Shown here piece after piece: positions 1 to 7,287 of a stretch of DNA of 48,334 bases. The notes under the pieces were generated by a model. It did not search any database. It saw nothing but the letters and a program-made list of their open reading frames with translations, and was not told where the DNA came from. This stretch comes from JBBQQK01 sp038216025 (GTDB taxonomy: Bacteria; Patescibacteriota; UBA1384; XYA2-FULL-43-10; 1-14-0-10-43-13), in NCBI GenBank assembly GCA_038216025.1, contig JBBQQK010000001.1, positions 1 to 48,334 on the forward strand. The letters are read 5' to 3'. The position numbers and the translations under genes are program-made. How positions within the stretch are numbered: the first letter of the stretch is position 1; each line of letters starts with the position of its first letter.

Positions 1-1
1 C

Positions 2-232
2 GGTATTAGTTCGGATAGTATCGAACTAACCAAATTCACACTCAATCCAACGCCTCAGCCCGTTGAGCCGTTGAAACCTGAACCGTACAATTATTTCAAT
101 CGGATGACGATAGGGGGAGGAGTTGCCGTATTGATTTTGATCGTAATATTGGTTTGGGTGGATTTACTAAGGCGCAAGAGAAAGACACTTGAACCTCATC
201 TAGCCTCTCCTTTGAAAGTAGAGGAACTTTAG
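2..232 (+). CDS. C-terminal end of a membrane-anchored protein (partial)
   Basis: The reading frame is open from the window edge to a TAG stop, giving the last 76 residues of a protein whose start lies outside. The visible part is a Pro/Glu-rich stretch (about residues 14-30), one hydrophobic segment (about 36-55) and a basic stop-transfer run (RRKRK), then a short polar tail. This is the usual shape of a C-terminal anchor with an extracellular N-terminal region and a short cytoplasmic end. Nothing of a catalytic or binding domain is visible, so no function is assigned. It lies about 75 bases upstream of the ftsA-like gene on the same strand, but promoter-like boxes in between suggest separate transcription. 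Confidence 0.7.
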   Translation, partial: GISSDSIELTKFTLNPTPQPVEPLKPEPYNYFNRMTIGGGVAVLILIVILVWVDLLRRKRKTLEPHLASPLKVEEL

Positions 233-260
233 GGTGCTGGAATTATGCAGTGAATCGTAT

Positions 261-277
261 TATAATTGAAGTATAAT
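261..277 (+). promoter_or_regulatory. Tandem TATAAT -10 boxes before ftsA-like gene
   Basis: Two exact TATAAT hexamers lie at 261-266 and 272-277, 30-46 bases before the ATG at 307. Neither has a convincing -35. A GAGGGG run at 283-288 could be a ribosome site but is about 18 bases from the ATG, which is too far to be typical. An in-frame TAA directly before the ATG fixes the start. Confidence 0.45.
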
Positions 278-306
278 TTAGCGAGGGGCTGTTTTATCAG
301 CAATAA

Positions 307-1554
307 ATGTTTAAGCTTTTAAAAAATACTAAAAACTACGCCATAGCTCTTGATATTGGAACGGAATTTGTCAAAGTGCTAGTTTTCAAAATTGTGGGAG
401 ATAAGGCGCACGTTATTGCATCCGCAAAGCAGAGGCAGAGGCTTTCTGATATGCAGGGCGGTAGAGTAACAGATATTTCAGGCGTTATTCACAATTGTGA
501 ATTGGCTTTAGAAAAAGTTTTTGAGCAAGCTAAGGTTTCTCCAAAACAGTGTATTATCGGAATTGCTGGAGAGCTAGTAAAAGGAACAACAACGAATGTT
601 CATTATAAGCGCGAAAATACCGAGGAGCGTATTACAGTTCAGGAATTGAAAGAGATCATAGAGCAAGTACAAGAAAAATCCTTTGAAAAAGTTAGAACAG
701 AGTTGGCTTGGGAGACAGGACACTCTGAGATAGACGTAAGACTGGTCAACTCTGCTGTAGTTGATGTAAAAATCGATGGATACAGAGTAACAAACCCTGT
801 TGGTTTTCAAGGTAGGGATGTGCATGTTGGAATATTCAATGCTTTTGCTCCTATTGTCCACTTGGGGGCTTTGCAGGCTATAGCCGATGGTTTGGGTCTC
901 GAGTTGCTATCGATAGCAGCTGAACCGTACGCTGTTGCCAAATCTGTAGGTTTGGAGGATAGTTCCGAGTTTTCAGCGATCTTTATAGATATTGGCGGCG
1001 GAACTTCCGATATCGCCGTTGTCCGAAACGGTGGGCTAGAAGGTACTAGAATGTTCGCAATCGGAGGCAGAGTATTTACTAAATCAATTGCTGATGTTTT
1101 TGACTTAAGCTTTGCTGAGGCTGAGAAGCTAAAAATTGACTATTCGAACGGAAAGTTGGACGAAAAGCCAAAAATAAAAGAGCGTATTTCCAGAGCGTTG
1201 AAAAATGACTGCGAAGTCTGGCTTTCGGGCGTTGAACTTGCGCTTGAAGAATTTTCGAATGTTGATTTATTGCCTTCTCGAATATTGCTTTGCGGGGGCG
1301 GCTCCCTGTTGCCAGATATTACTAAATATCTTGAAACAAAAAATTGGGTGAAAAGGTTACCTTTCGCAAAACAGCCAAAAGTTGCACACATAGGACCAAG
1401 GGATGTAAATAATGTAGTAGATGAAACGAAAAAGCTCTCTGGCGCTCAGGACGTAACGCCTATGGGTCTTGCTAATCTTGCAATTGATTTGGCGGGTGAC
1501 CCTGAATTGGTAGACGGATTACTGGACAAGATTGCAAGCAGTCTCAGAGCATAA
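307..1554 (+). CDS. ftsA: Cell division protein FtsA-like actin-fold ATPase
   Basis: FtsA-family proteins bind ATP, polymerise under the membrane and tether FtsZ at the division site. The 415-residue length fits the family. The actin-fold signatures are visible: phosphate-1 loop around residues 14-20 (ALDIGTE), phosphate-2 loop at 227-236 (FIDIGGGTSD) and adenosine loop at 327-335 (LLCGGGSLL). The region at about 80-180 sits where FtsA carries its 1C (SHS2) subdomain. The last residues (LLDKIASSLRA) could form the amphipathic membrane-targeting helix, which is inference. The related actin-fold protein PilM is the main alternative, but no pilus genes are nearby, while mreB, mltG and PBP2 follow within 9 kb. 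An in-frame stop directly precedes the ATG, so the start is secure. ftsZ is not in the window. Confidence 0.85.
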   Translation: MFKLLKNTKNYAIALDIGTEFVKVLVFKIVGDKAHVIASAKQRQRLSDMQGGRVTDISGVIHNCELALEKVFEQAKVSPKQCIIGIAGELVKGTTTNVHYKRENTEERITVQELKEIIEQVQEKSFEKVRTELAWETGHSEIDVRLVNSAVVDVKIDGYRVTNPVGFQGRDVHVGIFNAFAPIVHLGALQAIADGLGLELLSIAAEPYAVAKSVGLEDSSEFSAIFIDIGGGTSDIAVVRNGGLEGTRMFAIGGRVFTKSIADVFDLSFAEAEKLKIDYSNGKLDEKPKIKERISRALKNDCEVWLSGVELALEEFSNVDLLPSRILLCGGGSLLPDITKYLETKNWVKRLPFAKQPKVAHIGPRDVNNVVDETKKLSGAQDVTPMGLANLAIDLAGDPELVDGLLDKIASSLRA

Positions 1555-1565
1555 TTAATTATTTT

Positions 1566-1651
1566 TCAACGTTCCATGTTTTTTATATCTTGTTATAAGT
1601 GCGCTTCGCTTTCTTTTAACGCTTTGTGTTTTCTTTATATTTTGTTATAAT
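1566..1651 (+). promoter_or_regulatory. Imperfect tandem repeat carrying two extended -10 promoters
   Basis: Two similar blocks of about 34 bases (1566-1599 and 1616-1651) share an AACG start, a T-rich middle, and TGTTATAA ends. They carry extended -10 elements TG-T-TATAAG (1591-1599) and TG-T-TATAAT (1643-1651). The second ends six bases before the ATG at 1658, so transcription would begin at or next to the start codon. Confidence 0.55.
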
Positions 1652-1657
1652 AACATT

Positions 1658-3448
1658 ATGTATGAAGTAATATATTTAGAGCCAGATGCTGAGATAACCT
1701 CAGTAATTAATCGTCTGAAGAAAAATGAAAAAGACGCTATTGCTTTAGTTGTACCAAGAGGTGCTACTTTGGCTCAAAGTATAGTTAATTTGAAATTGCT
1801 AAAAAGAAGCGCCGAGGAAATAGGCAAGCATATATCTATTATTTCGACTGACAAAATAAGCCGTAATCTTGCGTCCCAGATCGGTCTTACTGTGTTCGCC
1901 AAAGCCTCTGAGGCTGAGAAAGCAGAGATAGATCCCGATGAATTAAGCTATGCAGTAAAAGGGATTAAAGTTAACAATTATTACAACAAGAAAATATCAC
2001 AGGATGAATCTGATGTTGAGGAAGACTTGGAAGAAGATGATGAAATCAACTCTTTGGACGAGCACGAAGATGACGAAGAAAAAGAATTGAAAGCTGCTGT
2101 AAGAAAGGGAATCGAAGAAGATCGTCTATCTGCCGAAGAAGACATCGAAGAAGCACCTGTACAACCGGATAATGATCAGATTGCTCGCAAAAGCAAGCCT
2201 TCTTCGGATAAGATTAGCCTAGCAGAGAGTAAGAAAGATGATAAATTCGATAGAAAAGAAGACAATAAAGATCTCGAGGGAAAGATGAGCAAGAAGCGAA
2301 AAGTATTTTTCTCGATTTTGGCATTGTTGATAGTGGCAGTATTGGGGGTTGGCTACGTTTTTATTCCCATTGCTGAAGCAGAGGTTGTGATGAAGACTGA
2401 AGATGTTAAATTTGAAAAGCAGTTCACCGTTGATAAAAATGCAAATGAAGTTAACGCCGAAAAATTGATAATCCCGGGTAAAATTATTGAATCGCAAAAG
2501 GAATTGTCTGAAACGTTCAACGCAACTGGTAAAAAAGACCTTGGAACAAAAGCAACGGGAAAAATAACGGTCTCTAATTCTTATAATACAAACTCCTTTG
2601 TCTTACCTAAGGGGTCAAAATTTTCTTCCTTAGGGAAAATATTCATCAGCAACGCAGACGTTTCGGTTCCGGGTTTTACCGCTACTACTGTCCCTGTGTT
2701 GGATATCAAGCCAGGGACTGTTGAGATAAGTGTAATAGCGGAAAGTAGCGGCGATGCATACAATATTGAGGCTTCAAGCTTTTCGCTGATAGGCTTGTCA
2801 TTAGATAAGCAGAAAGCAATAACGGGGAAATCTTCTGCTCCCATGACCGGAGGTTTGTCCAAGCAGATAAATGTGATACAGGATAGTGACTTAACGGCCG
2901 CAGAGAAATCCTTGTTGGATCAGACTAAAAAACTCCAGACAGAAGTTATCAATAAGGCCAAAGACGAAAATTTAGTTGTATTCGAAGACGAAATAAAAAG
3001 AGAAATAATAACCTCTGGCTCTGATAAAAAAGAGGGAGACGAAGCAGACACCTTTAATTATGTGGTAAGCATCAAGTTTTTCATCTTAGGCTATTATAGT
3101 AAAGATTTGACCCAAGTTGTGGGAAGCAGTTTGCAATCAATCGTGGGCGAAGGCAAAATGTTAATCAATCCAGAGCAAGTCAATCCTGTTGCAGAATTGA
3201 TCTCAAGCGATATTGATAGCGGTGTCATGAGTGTGAAAGCTGTTGGTAAATATAAAGTGGGTAACGAATTGTCTAAGGATGAAATAATTACCAAGATAAA
3301 AGGTAAAAAGATTGGGAGTGCAAGAATCGCAGCGGAGAGTATCGAAGGAGTTTATTCCGCAAAAATAATTTTGAAGCCTTCAGTTTTTAGACAGGTTCCT
3401 TACATAAAAAATAGGATCAACGTTAATTTTGGTTTTGCGAGCGAGTGA
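1658..3448 (+). CDS. Single-pass membrane protein with baseplate J-like extracellular region
   Basis: The 596-residue product has four visible parts: a soluble N-terminal domain (about 1-110) with alternating hydrophobic strands suggesting a Rossmann-like fold; a highly acidic, then charged linker (about 113-210); one TM helix (about 216-238) after a KKRK patch; and a large C-terminal region. Around residues 296-380 the pattern of a PKGSKF turn, repeated valine-rich strands and G-T-V...A-x-S-x-G resembles the baseplate J/gp47-type region often annotated in CPR membrane proteins. The positive-inside rule puts the acidic domain in the cytoplasm and the C-terminal region outside. No phage genes are nearby, so the similarity does not imply a phage. 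Function is unknown. There is no Shine-Dalgarno, and a perfect -10 box ends six bases before the ATG. The stop overlaps ruvX. Confidence 0.7.
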   Translation: MYEVIYLEPDAEITSVINRLKKNEKDAIALVVPRGATLAQSIVNLKLLKRSAEEIGKHISIISTDKISRNLASQIGLTVFAKASEAEKAEIDPDELSYAVKGIKVNNYYNKKISQDESDVEEDLEEDDEINSLDEHEDDEEKELKAAVRKGIEEDRLSAEEDIEEAPVQPDNDQIARKSKPSSDKISLAESKKDDKFDRKEDNKDLEGKMSKKRKVFFSILALLIVAVLGVGYVFIPIAEAEVVMKTEDVKFEKQFTVDKNANEVNAEKLIIPGKIIESQKELSETFNATGKKDLGTKATGKITVSNSYNTNSFVLPKGSKFSSLGKIFISNADVSVPGFTATTVPVLDIKPGTVEISVIAESSGDAYNIEASSFSLIGLSLDKQKAITGKSSAPMTGGLSKQINVIQDSDLTAAEKSLLDQTKKLQTEVINKAKDENLVVFEDEIKREIITSGSDKKEGDEADTFNYVVSIKFFILGYYSKDLTQVVGSSLQSIVGEGKMLINPEQVNPVAELISSDIDSGVMSVKAVGKYKVGNELSKDEIITKIKGKKIGSARIAAESIEGVYSAKIILKPSVFRQVPYIKNRINVNFGFASE

Positions 3449-3843
3449 TGTATTTAGGAATTGATTATGGTAAAAAGAGAATTGGTTTGGCTGTAGGCAG
3501 CGTGATTCCTCGTTCGGCCGGAGTAATCGAAAATACTGGTTATAAAAATGTAATTATAAAATTATCAAAGCTTGTTGAAATACATGCAATTGACAAAATA
3601 ATCCTTGGCTTGCCCATAAGATCTAGTGGTGACGAAGGACAATTGGCAGTAGAGATCAGAGAATTAGCGAAGATGATAGTTTCGGACTTGAAAATACCCG
3701 TAGAGTATGAAGAAGAACAATATACTTCTACTGAGGCAGAGCGAATATTGATTGAAAATAAAAGCCAAAAAGGTCTAAAAGATATTACTACTGACGAATT
3801 GGCGGCAATACTAATATTAGAACAATATTTAAAAAACAAATAG
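3448..3843 (+). CDS. ruvX: Putative pre-16S rRNA nuclease / Holliday junction resolvase YqgF
   Basis: YqgF-family RNase H-fold nucleases process the 16S rRNA 5' end and have been proposed as Holliday junction resolvases. The 131-residue protein opens with the family signature LGIDYGKKRIG, whose Asp5 is the first metal ligand. It has the central ILGLPIRSSGDEG segment and ends with TTDELAAILIL, the last acidic motif. The ATG at 3448 shares its A with the TGA of the preceding gene; a GTG three bases earlier is the alternative start. The overlap suggests translational coupling. Position between a membrane protein and mltG is common for this gene. Confidence 0.9.
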   Translation: MYLGIDYGKKRIGLAVGSVIPRSAGVIENTGYKNVIIKLSKLVEIHAIDKIILGLPIRSSGDEGQLAVEIRELAKMIVSDLKIPVEYEEEQYTSTEAERILIENKSQKGLKDITTDELAAILILEQYLKNK

Positions 3844-3866
3844 GGTGGTTTGCTAGGAGTCGAATA

Positions 3867-4841
3867 GTGTCTTTTAAAATCAAAATTTTGTTGATAATAA
3901 TATTAATCATATTCCTCGGCCTGTTCTCGGGATATTTTTATTTTAACAAGCAAATAAATAAAGCTAACTCTGATTCCGTCTCAACTGTTATTGTTGAAGT
4001 GAAATCCGGGACGGTAGAGAGCGTGGGCAAATCACTCAAGGAAAAAGGTCTGCTTGATTCAATTTTGGCTTTCGATCTTTATTCACGAATAGTGCAAAAA
4101 AGCGTTTACACTGGCTATTACCAGTTGCCCAAAAACATGTCCCCTAAGCAACTATTCGATGCCTTGAGTAAAGAGGACTATAAGGTTTATAAAGTTACAA
4201 TTTACGAAGGATATAGGTCCGAACAAATAGCTCAAAAACTTGATGAAGCCGGAATAACTAATTATGCTGAGTTTCTGGCTGAGGCAAAGAAGAATGAAGG
4301 TTATTTGTTTCCTGATACATATTTCTTTAAGAGAGGAATGAGCGCCCAGCTCATAACGAAGGTAATGAAGGATAATTTCACTAAAAATGTAGCAGGGTTG
4401 GCTGTTCCCAGAGAAAAGATTATTCTGGCTTCAATAGTAGAAAGAGAAACCGCTGGTGAAGATAGGGCGACGATCGCCGGGATATATCAAAATAGGATTA
4501 ATATCAAAATGAAGCTTGATGCTGATCCAACCGTTCAGTATGCTAAAGATACCAATGAGATAAAAAAGTTGGCTGGTCAAGACCGGGAATTGTTAGAATT
4601 CAAGTTTTGGAAATCTATTACATCAAAAGATTATTACGCCACTGAATCGGATTATAATACTTACAAAAATACCGGCTTGCCTCCAGGCCCGATTTGTAAT
4701 CCGGGGTTGAATAGCATTAAGGCAGCCTTGAATCCGGAAGATAATGGATACATTTTCTTTTTTCACGTAAAAGGTCAGATATACCCTAGTAAGAATTTAG
4801 AAGAACATAATACGCTCAAGCAGAAATATCTATACAATTGA
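3867..4841 (+). CDS. mltG: Endolytic murein transglycosylase MltG (YceG)
   Basis: MltG cleaves nascent peptidoglycan at the membrane and helps set glycan strand length. The protein has one N-terminal TM helix (about 7-27), a LysM-like segment (about 40-105) and the YceG catalytic domain. The hallmark ASIVERET is at residues 188-195, with the catalytic Glu at about 192, followed by IYQNR and the DPTVQYA motif. Length (324) matches the family. It starts at GTG, supported by AGGAG at 3855-3859 seven bases upstream; no closer ATG fits. It lies 23 bases after ruvX and just before mreBCD/mrdA, consistent with a role in wall elongation. Confidence 0.93.
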   Translation: MSFKIKILLIIILIIFLGLFSGYFYFNKQINKANSDSVSTVIVEVKSGTVESVGKSLKEKGLLDSILAFDLYSRIVQKSVYTGYYQLPKNMSPKQLFDALSKEDYKVYKVTIYEGYRSEQIAQKLDEAGITNYAEFLAEAKKNEGYLFPDTYFFKRGMSAQLITKVMKDNFTKNVAGLAVPREKIILASIVERETAGEDRATIAGIYQNRINIKMKLDADPTVQYAKDTNEIKKLAGQDRELLEFKFWKSITSKDYYATESDYNTYKNTGLPPGPICNPGLNSIKAALNPEDNGYIFFFHVKGQIYPSKNLEEHNTLKQKYLYN

Positions 4842-4909
4842 GTTCGTCAACCTTGGGCTATGATTTCGAAAGCTTTCAGCTCGAGTTCAGTGCTTCTGGA
4901 AAAGTTGGG

Positions 4910-4938
4910 TTGATTTTAACAGAACTTTCATTTAGACT
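4910..4938 (+). promoter_or_regulatory. Putative promoter of the mreB operon
   Basis: TTGATT (4910-4915), a 17-base spacer and TAGACT (4933-4938) form a fair sigma-70-type promoter. Initiation would fall near 4945, giving a short leader with GGAG at 4951-4954 before the ATG at 4961. The rest of the 116-base gap after mltG shows only a GAAAGCTTTC palindrome (4868-4877). Confidence 0.45.
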
Positions 4939-4960
4939 AGCAATGAATTAGGAGTTTTTG

Positions 4961-6013
4961 ATGAAAAATCCGTTAAGCTTTTTATTTAATAAATTTTCTC
5001 ATGATATCGGTATTGATTTGGGCACCGCTAATACTTTAGTGTATGTAAAAGGTCAAGGAATAGCGATCAGAGAACCTTCTGTCGTTGCGGTTAATAAAAG
5101 AACGAAAGAAATCCTAGCAATCGGCCAAGAGGCGAAAAGGATGGTCGGCAAAACGCCTGCCCATATTGTTGCTATTAGACCTTTGGTTGATGGGGTTATT
5201 TCTGATTTTGAAATAACAGAGCAAATGCTCCGTTATTTTTTTGATAGAGTACATCGTGAGAAATTCACATTATTTCCACGCCCAAGAGTTGTAATTGGTA
5301 TACCGCATAGCGTTACCGAGGTTGAAAGAAGGGCTGTAGAAGAAGGCGCTATAAATGCCGGCGCTCGGGAGGTGTATTTAATTGAGGAGCCTGTGGCTGC
5401 CGCTATAGGGGCAAGGCTGCCAATTCAGGATGCTTCCGGAAGCATGATCGTAGATATTGGCGGAGGGACGACTGAAGTGGCTGTAATGTCTTTAGGGGGA
5501 GTGGTCGCCTCCAGATCTTTGAGAATCGCCGGGGATGAAATGAATGATGATATTATTCAATACGCTAGAGATAAATTTAATTTACTGCTTGGTGAAAGAA
5601 CGGCTGAGGAGATAAAAATAAAAATTGGCAGTGCCATCAGTTTAAAAGATAAGCTTGAGGCGCCCATGAGAGGAAGGGATCTTGTTTCCGGTCTGCCCAA
5701 AGAGATAATAGTGAATAATGATCAAATAAGAGAAGCCATCAAGAAATCAACGAATGCTATTGTGGAAAGCGTAAAAGCAACTCTTGAGGAAACTCCTCCT
5801 GAATTGCTTGCAGATATTATGGATAGGGGGATTGTTCTTGCAGGCGGCGGCGCTCTCCTTAAGGGATTAGACCAGTTAATATCGATGGAGACACAAACTC
5901 AAGTACATATTGCAGATGACCCGTTGACTGCAGTTGCGCGAGGCACCGGCATTGTACTAGAGGATCTAGACCTTTTGTCTGAGGTGCTTCTTCCAAAAGA
6001 GTTTAATAAATAA
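4961..6013 (+). CDS. mreB: Rod shape-determining protein MreB
   Basis: MreB is the bacterial actin that directs lateral wall synthesis. The 350-residue product has the phosphate-1 loop IGIDLGTANTLVY (about 17-29), the MreB-typical GVISDFE, the IEEPVAAAIGA and DIGGGTTEVAV segments, and the adenosine loop VLAGGGALLKG. I chose the ATG at 4961 over the TTG one codon earlier because GGAG at 4951-4954 is correctly spaced for it. It is followed by mreC after five bases, then mreD and mrdA, the standard elongasome order. This argues for rod or elongated growth, though CPR cells are often very small. Confidence 0.97.
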   Translation: MKNPLSFLFNKFSHDIGIDLGTANTLVYVKGQGIAIREPSVVAVNKRTKEILAIGQEAKRMVGKTPAHIVAIRPLVDGVISDFEITEQMLRYFFDRVHREKFTLFPRPRVVIGIPHSVTEVERRAVEEGAINAGAREVYLIEEPVAAAIGARLPIQDASGSMIVDIGGGTTEVAVMSLGGVVASRSLRIAGDEMNDDIIQYARDKFNLLLGERTAEEIKIKIGSAISLKDKLEAPMRGRDLVSGLPKEIIVNNDQIREAIKKSTNAIVESVKATLEETPPELLADIMDRGIVLAGGGALLKGLDQLISMETQTQVHIADDPLTAVARGTGIVLEDLDLLSEVLLPKEFNK

Positions 6014-6018
6014 GGTTA

Positions 6019-6795
6019 ATGAAAAGAAATAATTTAATCATTCTATCTTCAATTATTATCTTCCTTTTGATATTCCTTCCCATGTTTAGCAAAAAGTTGA
6101 GGACCCACGCTTTCGGTTTTACGACAGGAATGCAAGAATTTTTAAGCTCAACAGGAATTCGTTCCAACAGAACTTTTCATTTCTTTTTTGCTGTGTCTGA
6201 TATAAAAAAGCAAAACGAGGAATTGTCTAAAAAAATTACAGAATTACAGGTGGACAGCAGTAAAATTTCAGAGCTTGAATATGAGAACATGCTTTTAAAA
6301 AAAGAACTCGGATTCGCAGAAGCGAATAAAGATCTCGATATGATACCAGCTAGAATAATCGGTCGCGATCCAATAAGTTTTTTAGACTATGTGATCGTTG
6401 ACAAGGGGAAAGATGATGGAGTATCTGAGAAAGATGCTGTGGTTTCGAATGGGGCATTGATTGGCCAAGTAAAAGAAGCATTCTCAAAAACCTCGAAAAT
6501 AACACTTATTACTAGCAAGAATTCCACGATATTGGCCATGTTTCAAAATAGCCGTGCTCAAGGAATTTTAAGAGGAGGTTTATCCGGTCTGGTTCTTGAG
6601 GATATAGCTCAAGATTTCGATTTAAAAATTGGAAGCAATATAATAACTTCAGGATTAGAGGGTGAAATTTCCCAAGGGATTTTAATAGGAAGGGCCGGCC
6701 TTTTGAAGTCATCGTCGGCAGACCTATTTAAGGCCATATCGGTCGAACCTGCAGTTGACTTATCAAAATTAGAGGTTGTTTTTATAAGAAAATGA
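6019..6795 (+). CDS. mreC: Rod shape-determining protein MreC
   Basis: MreC is a bitopic membrane protein linking MreB to PBP2. The 258-residue product has a TM helix (about 7-23), a coiled coil (about 58-100, with KKQNEELSKKITELQ and YENMLLKKELG) and a beta-rich periplasmic domain. The latter includes PARIIGRDP and the VDKGKDDGVSEKDAVV segment typical of the family. The start has a weak AAGG just upstream. The stop overlaps the mreD ATG by four bases (ATGA), so translation is probably coupled. Confidence 0.92.
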   Translation: MKRNNLIILSSIIIFLLIFLPMFSKKLRTHAFGFTTGMQEFLSSTGIRSNRTFHFFFAVSDIKKQNEELSKKITELQVDSSKISELEYENMLLKKELGFAEANKDLDMIPARIIGRDPISFLDYVIVDKGKDDGVSEKDAVVSNGALIGQVKEAFSKTSKITLITSKNSTILAMFQNSRAQGILRGGLSGLVLEDIAQDFDLKIGSNIITSGLEGEISQGILIGRAGLLKSSSADLFKAISVEPAVDLSKLEVVFIRK

Positions 6796-7286
6796 ACAAT
6801 AAATTAAAATTAGTCGTGCTCTTTGTTTTATCGTTTGCATTGACGATTCTTGATACATCTTTTTTTTCTTTTGTAATGATAAAAGAGGCTCAAATTATCT
6901 CAACTTATTTGGTGCTTGTGATTTTTGCCATTAAAGCTGATAACCGTTTTTTTGAATTCTCCACTTTCTGCGCTGTGATGTTCTCTGTGTTTTCATCTTT
7001 ACCCGTTTGGCTAATTTTGGTTAATTTTTGTTTATTGCCAAGCTTGTTTTACTACTTCAGGCAAAAATTTTTGCCTGAGCCATCCGTGTTCTCGTCTTTT
7101 TTATATTTCGTTAGCGCCGCCTTTTTCTTCGAATTGTTCTTATTGATTTATGTCGATCAGTTGGACGCTTACGGAGCCACAATCATGGGGTCGTTCGTAC
7201 TTATAAATGCGATTGCGGGGTCGCTAATCTACCTATTGCAGAAGCACTATCAAAAACTCATAAGGAAACCAGAGATTAAACTTTAA
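6792..7286 (+). CDS. mreD: Rod shape-determining protein MreD-like membrane protein
   Basis: This is a very hydrophobic 164-residue protein with several TM segments (roughly 6-25, 31-45, 55-75, 90-115 and 130-150), fitting MreD in size and topology. MreD is poorly conserved in sequence, so the call rests largely on its position exactly between mreC and the PBP2 gene, with the mreC stop overlapping its ATG. It ends two bases before mrdA. A small unrelated membrane protein cannot be excluded but is unlikely in this context. Confidence 0.8.
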   Translation: MNNKLKLVVLFVLSFALTILDTSFFSFVMIKEAQIISTYLVLVIFAIKADNRFFEFSTFCAVMFSVFSSLPVWLILVNFCLLPSLFYYFRQKFLPEPSVFSSFLYFVSAAFFFELFLLIYVDQLDAYGATIMGSFVLINAIAGSLIYLLQKHYQKLIRKPEIKL

Positions 7287-7287
7287 T

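Noticed and set aside
1658..3448. Baseplate-J-like similarity as a sign of a prophage or contractile injection system.
   Set aside because: No tail, sheath, tube or lysis genes are nearby, and the protein has a TM helix and a cytoplasmic acidic domain.
6790..6795. Possible recoded UGA (SR1/Gracilibacteria code).
   Set aside because: TGA ends mreC, ftsX, serS, ligA, mltG and others exactly where the protein families end, so it is a normal stop.
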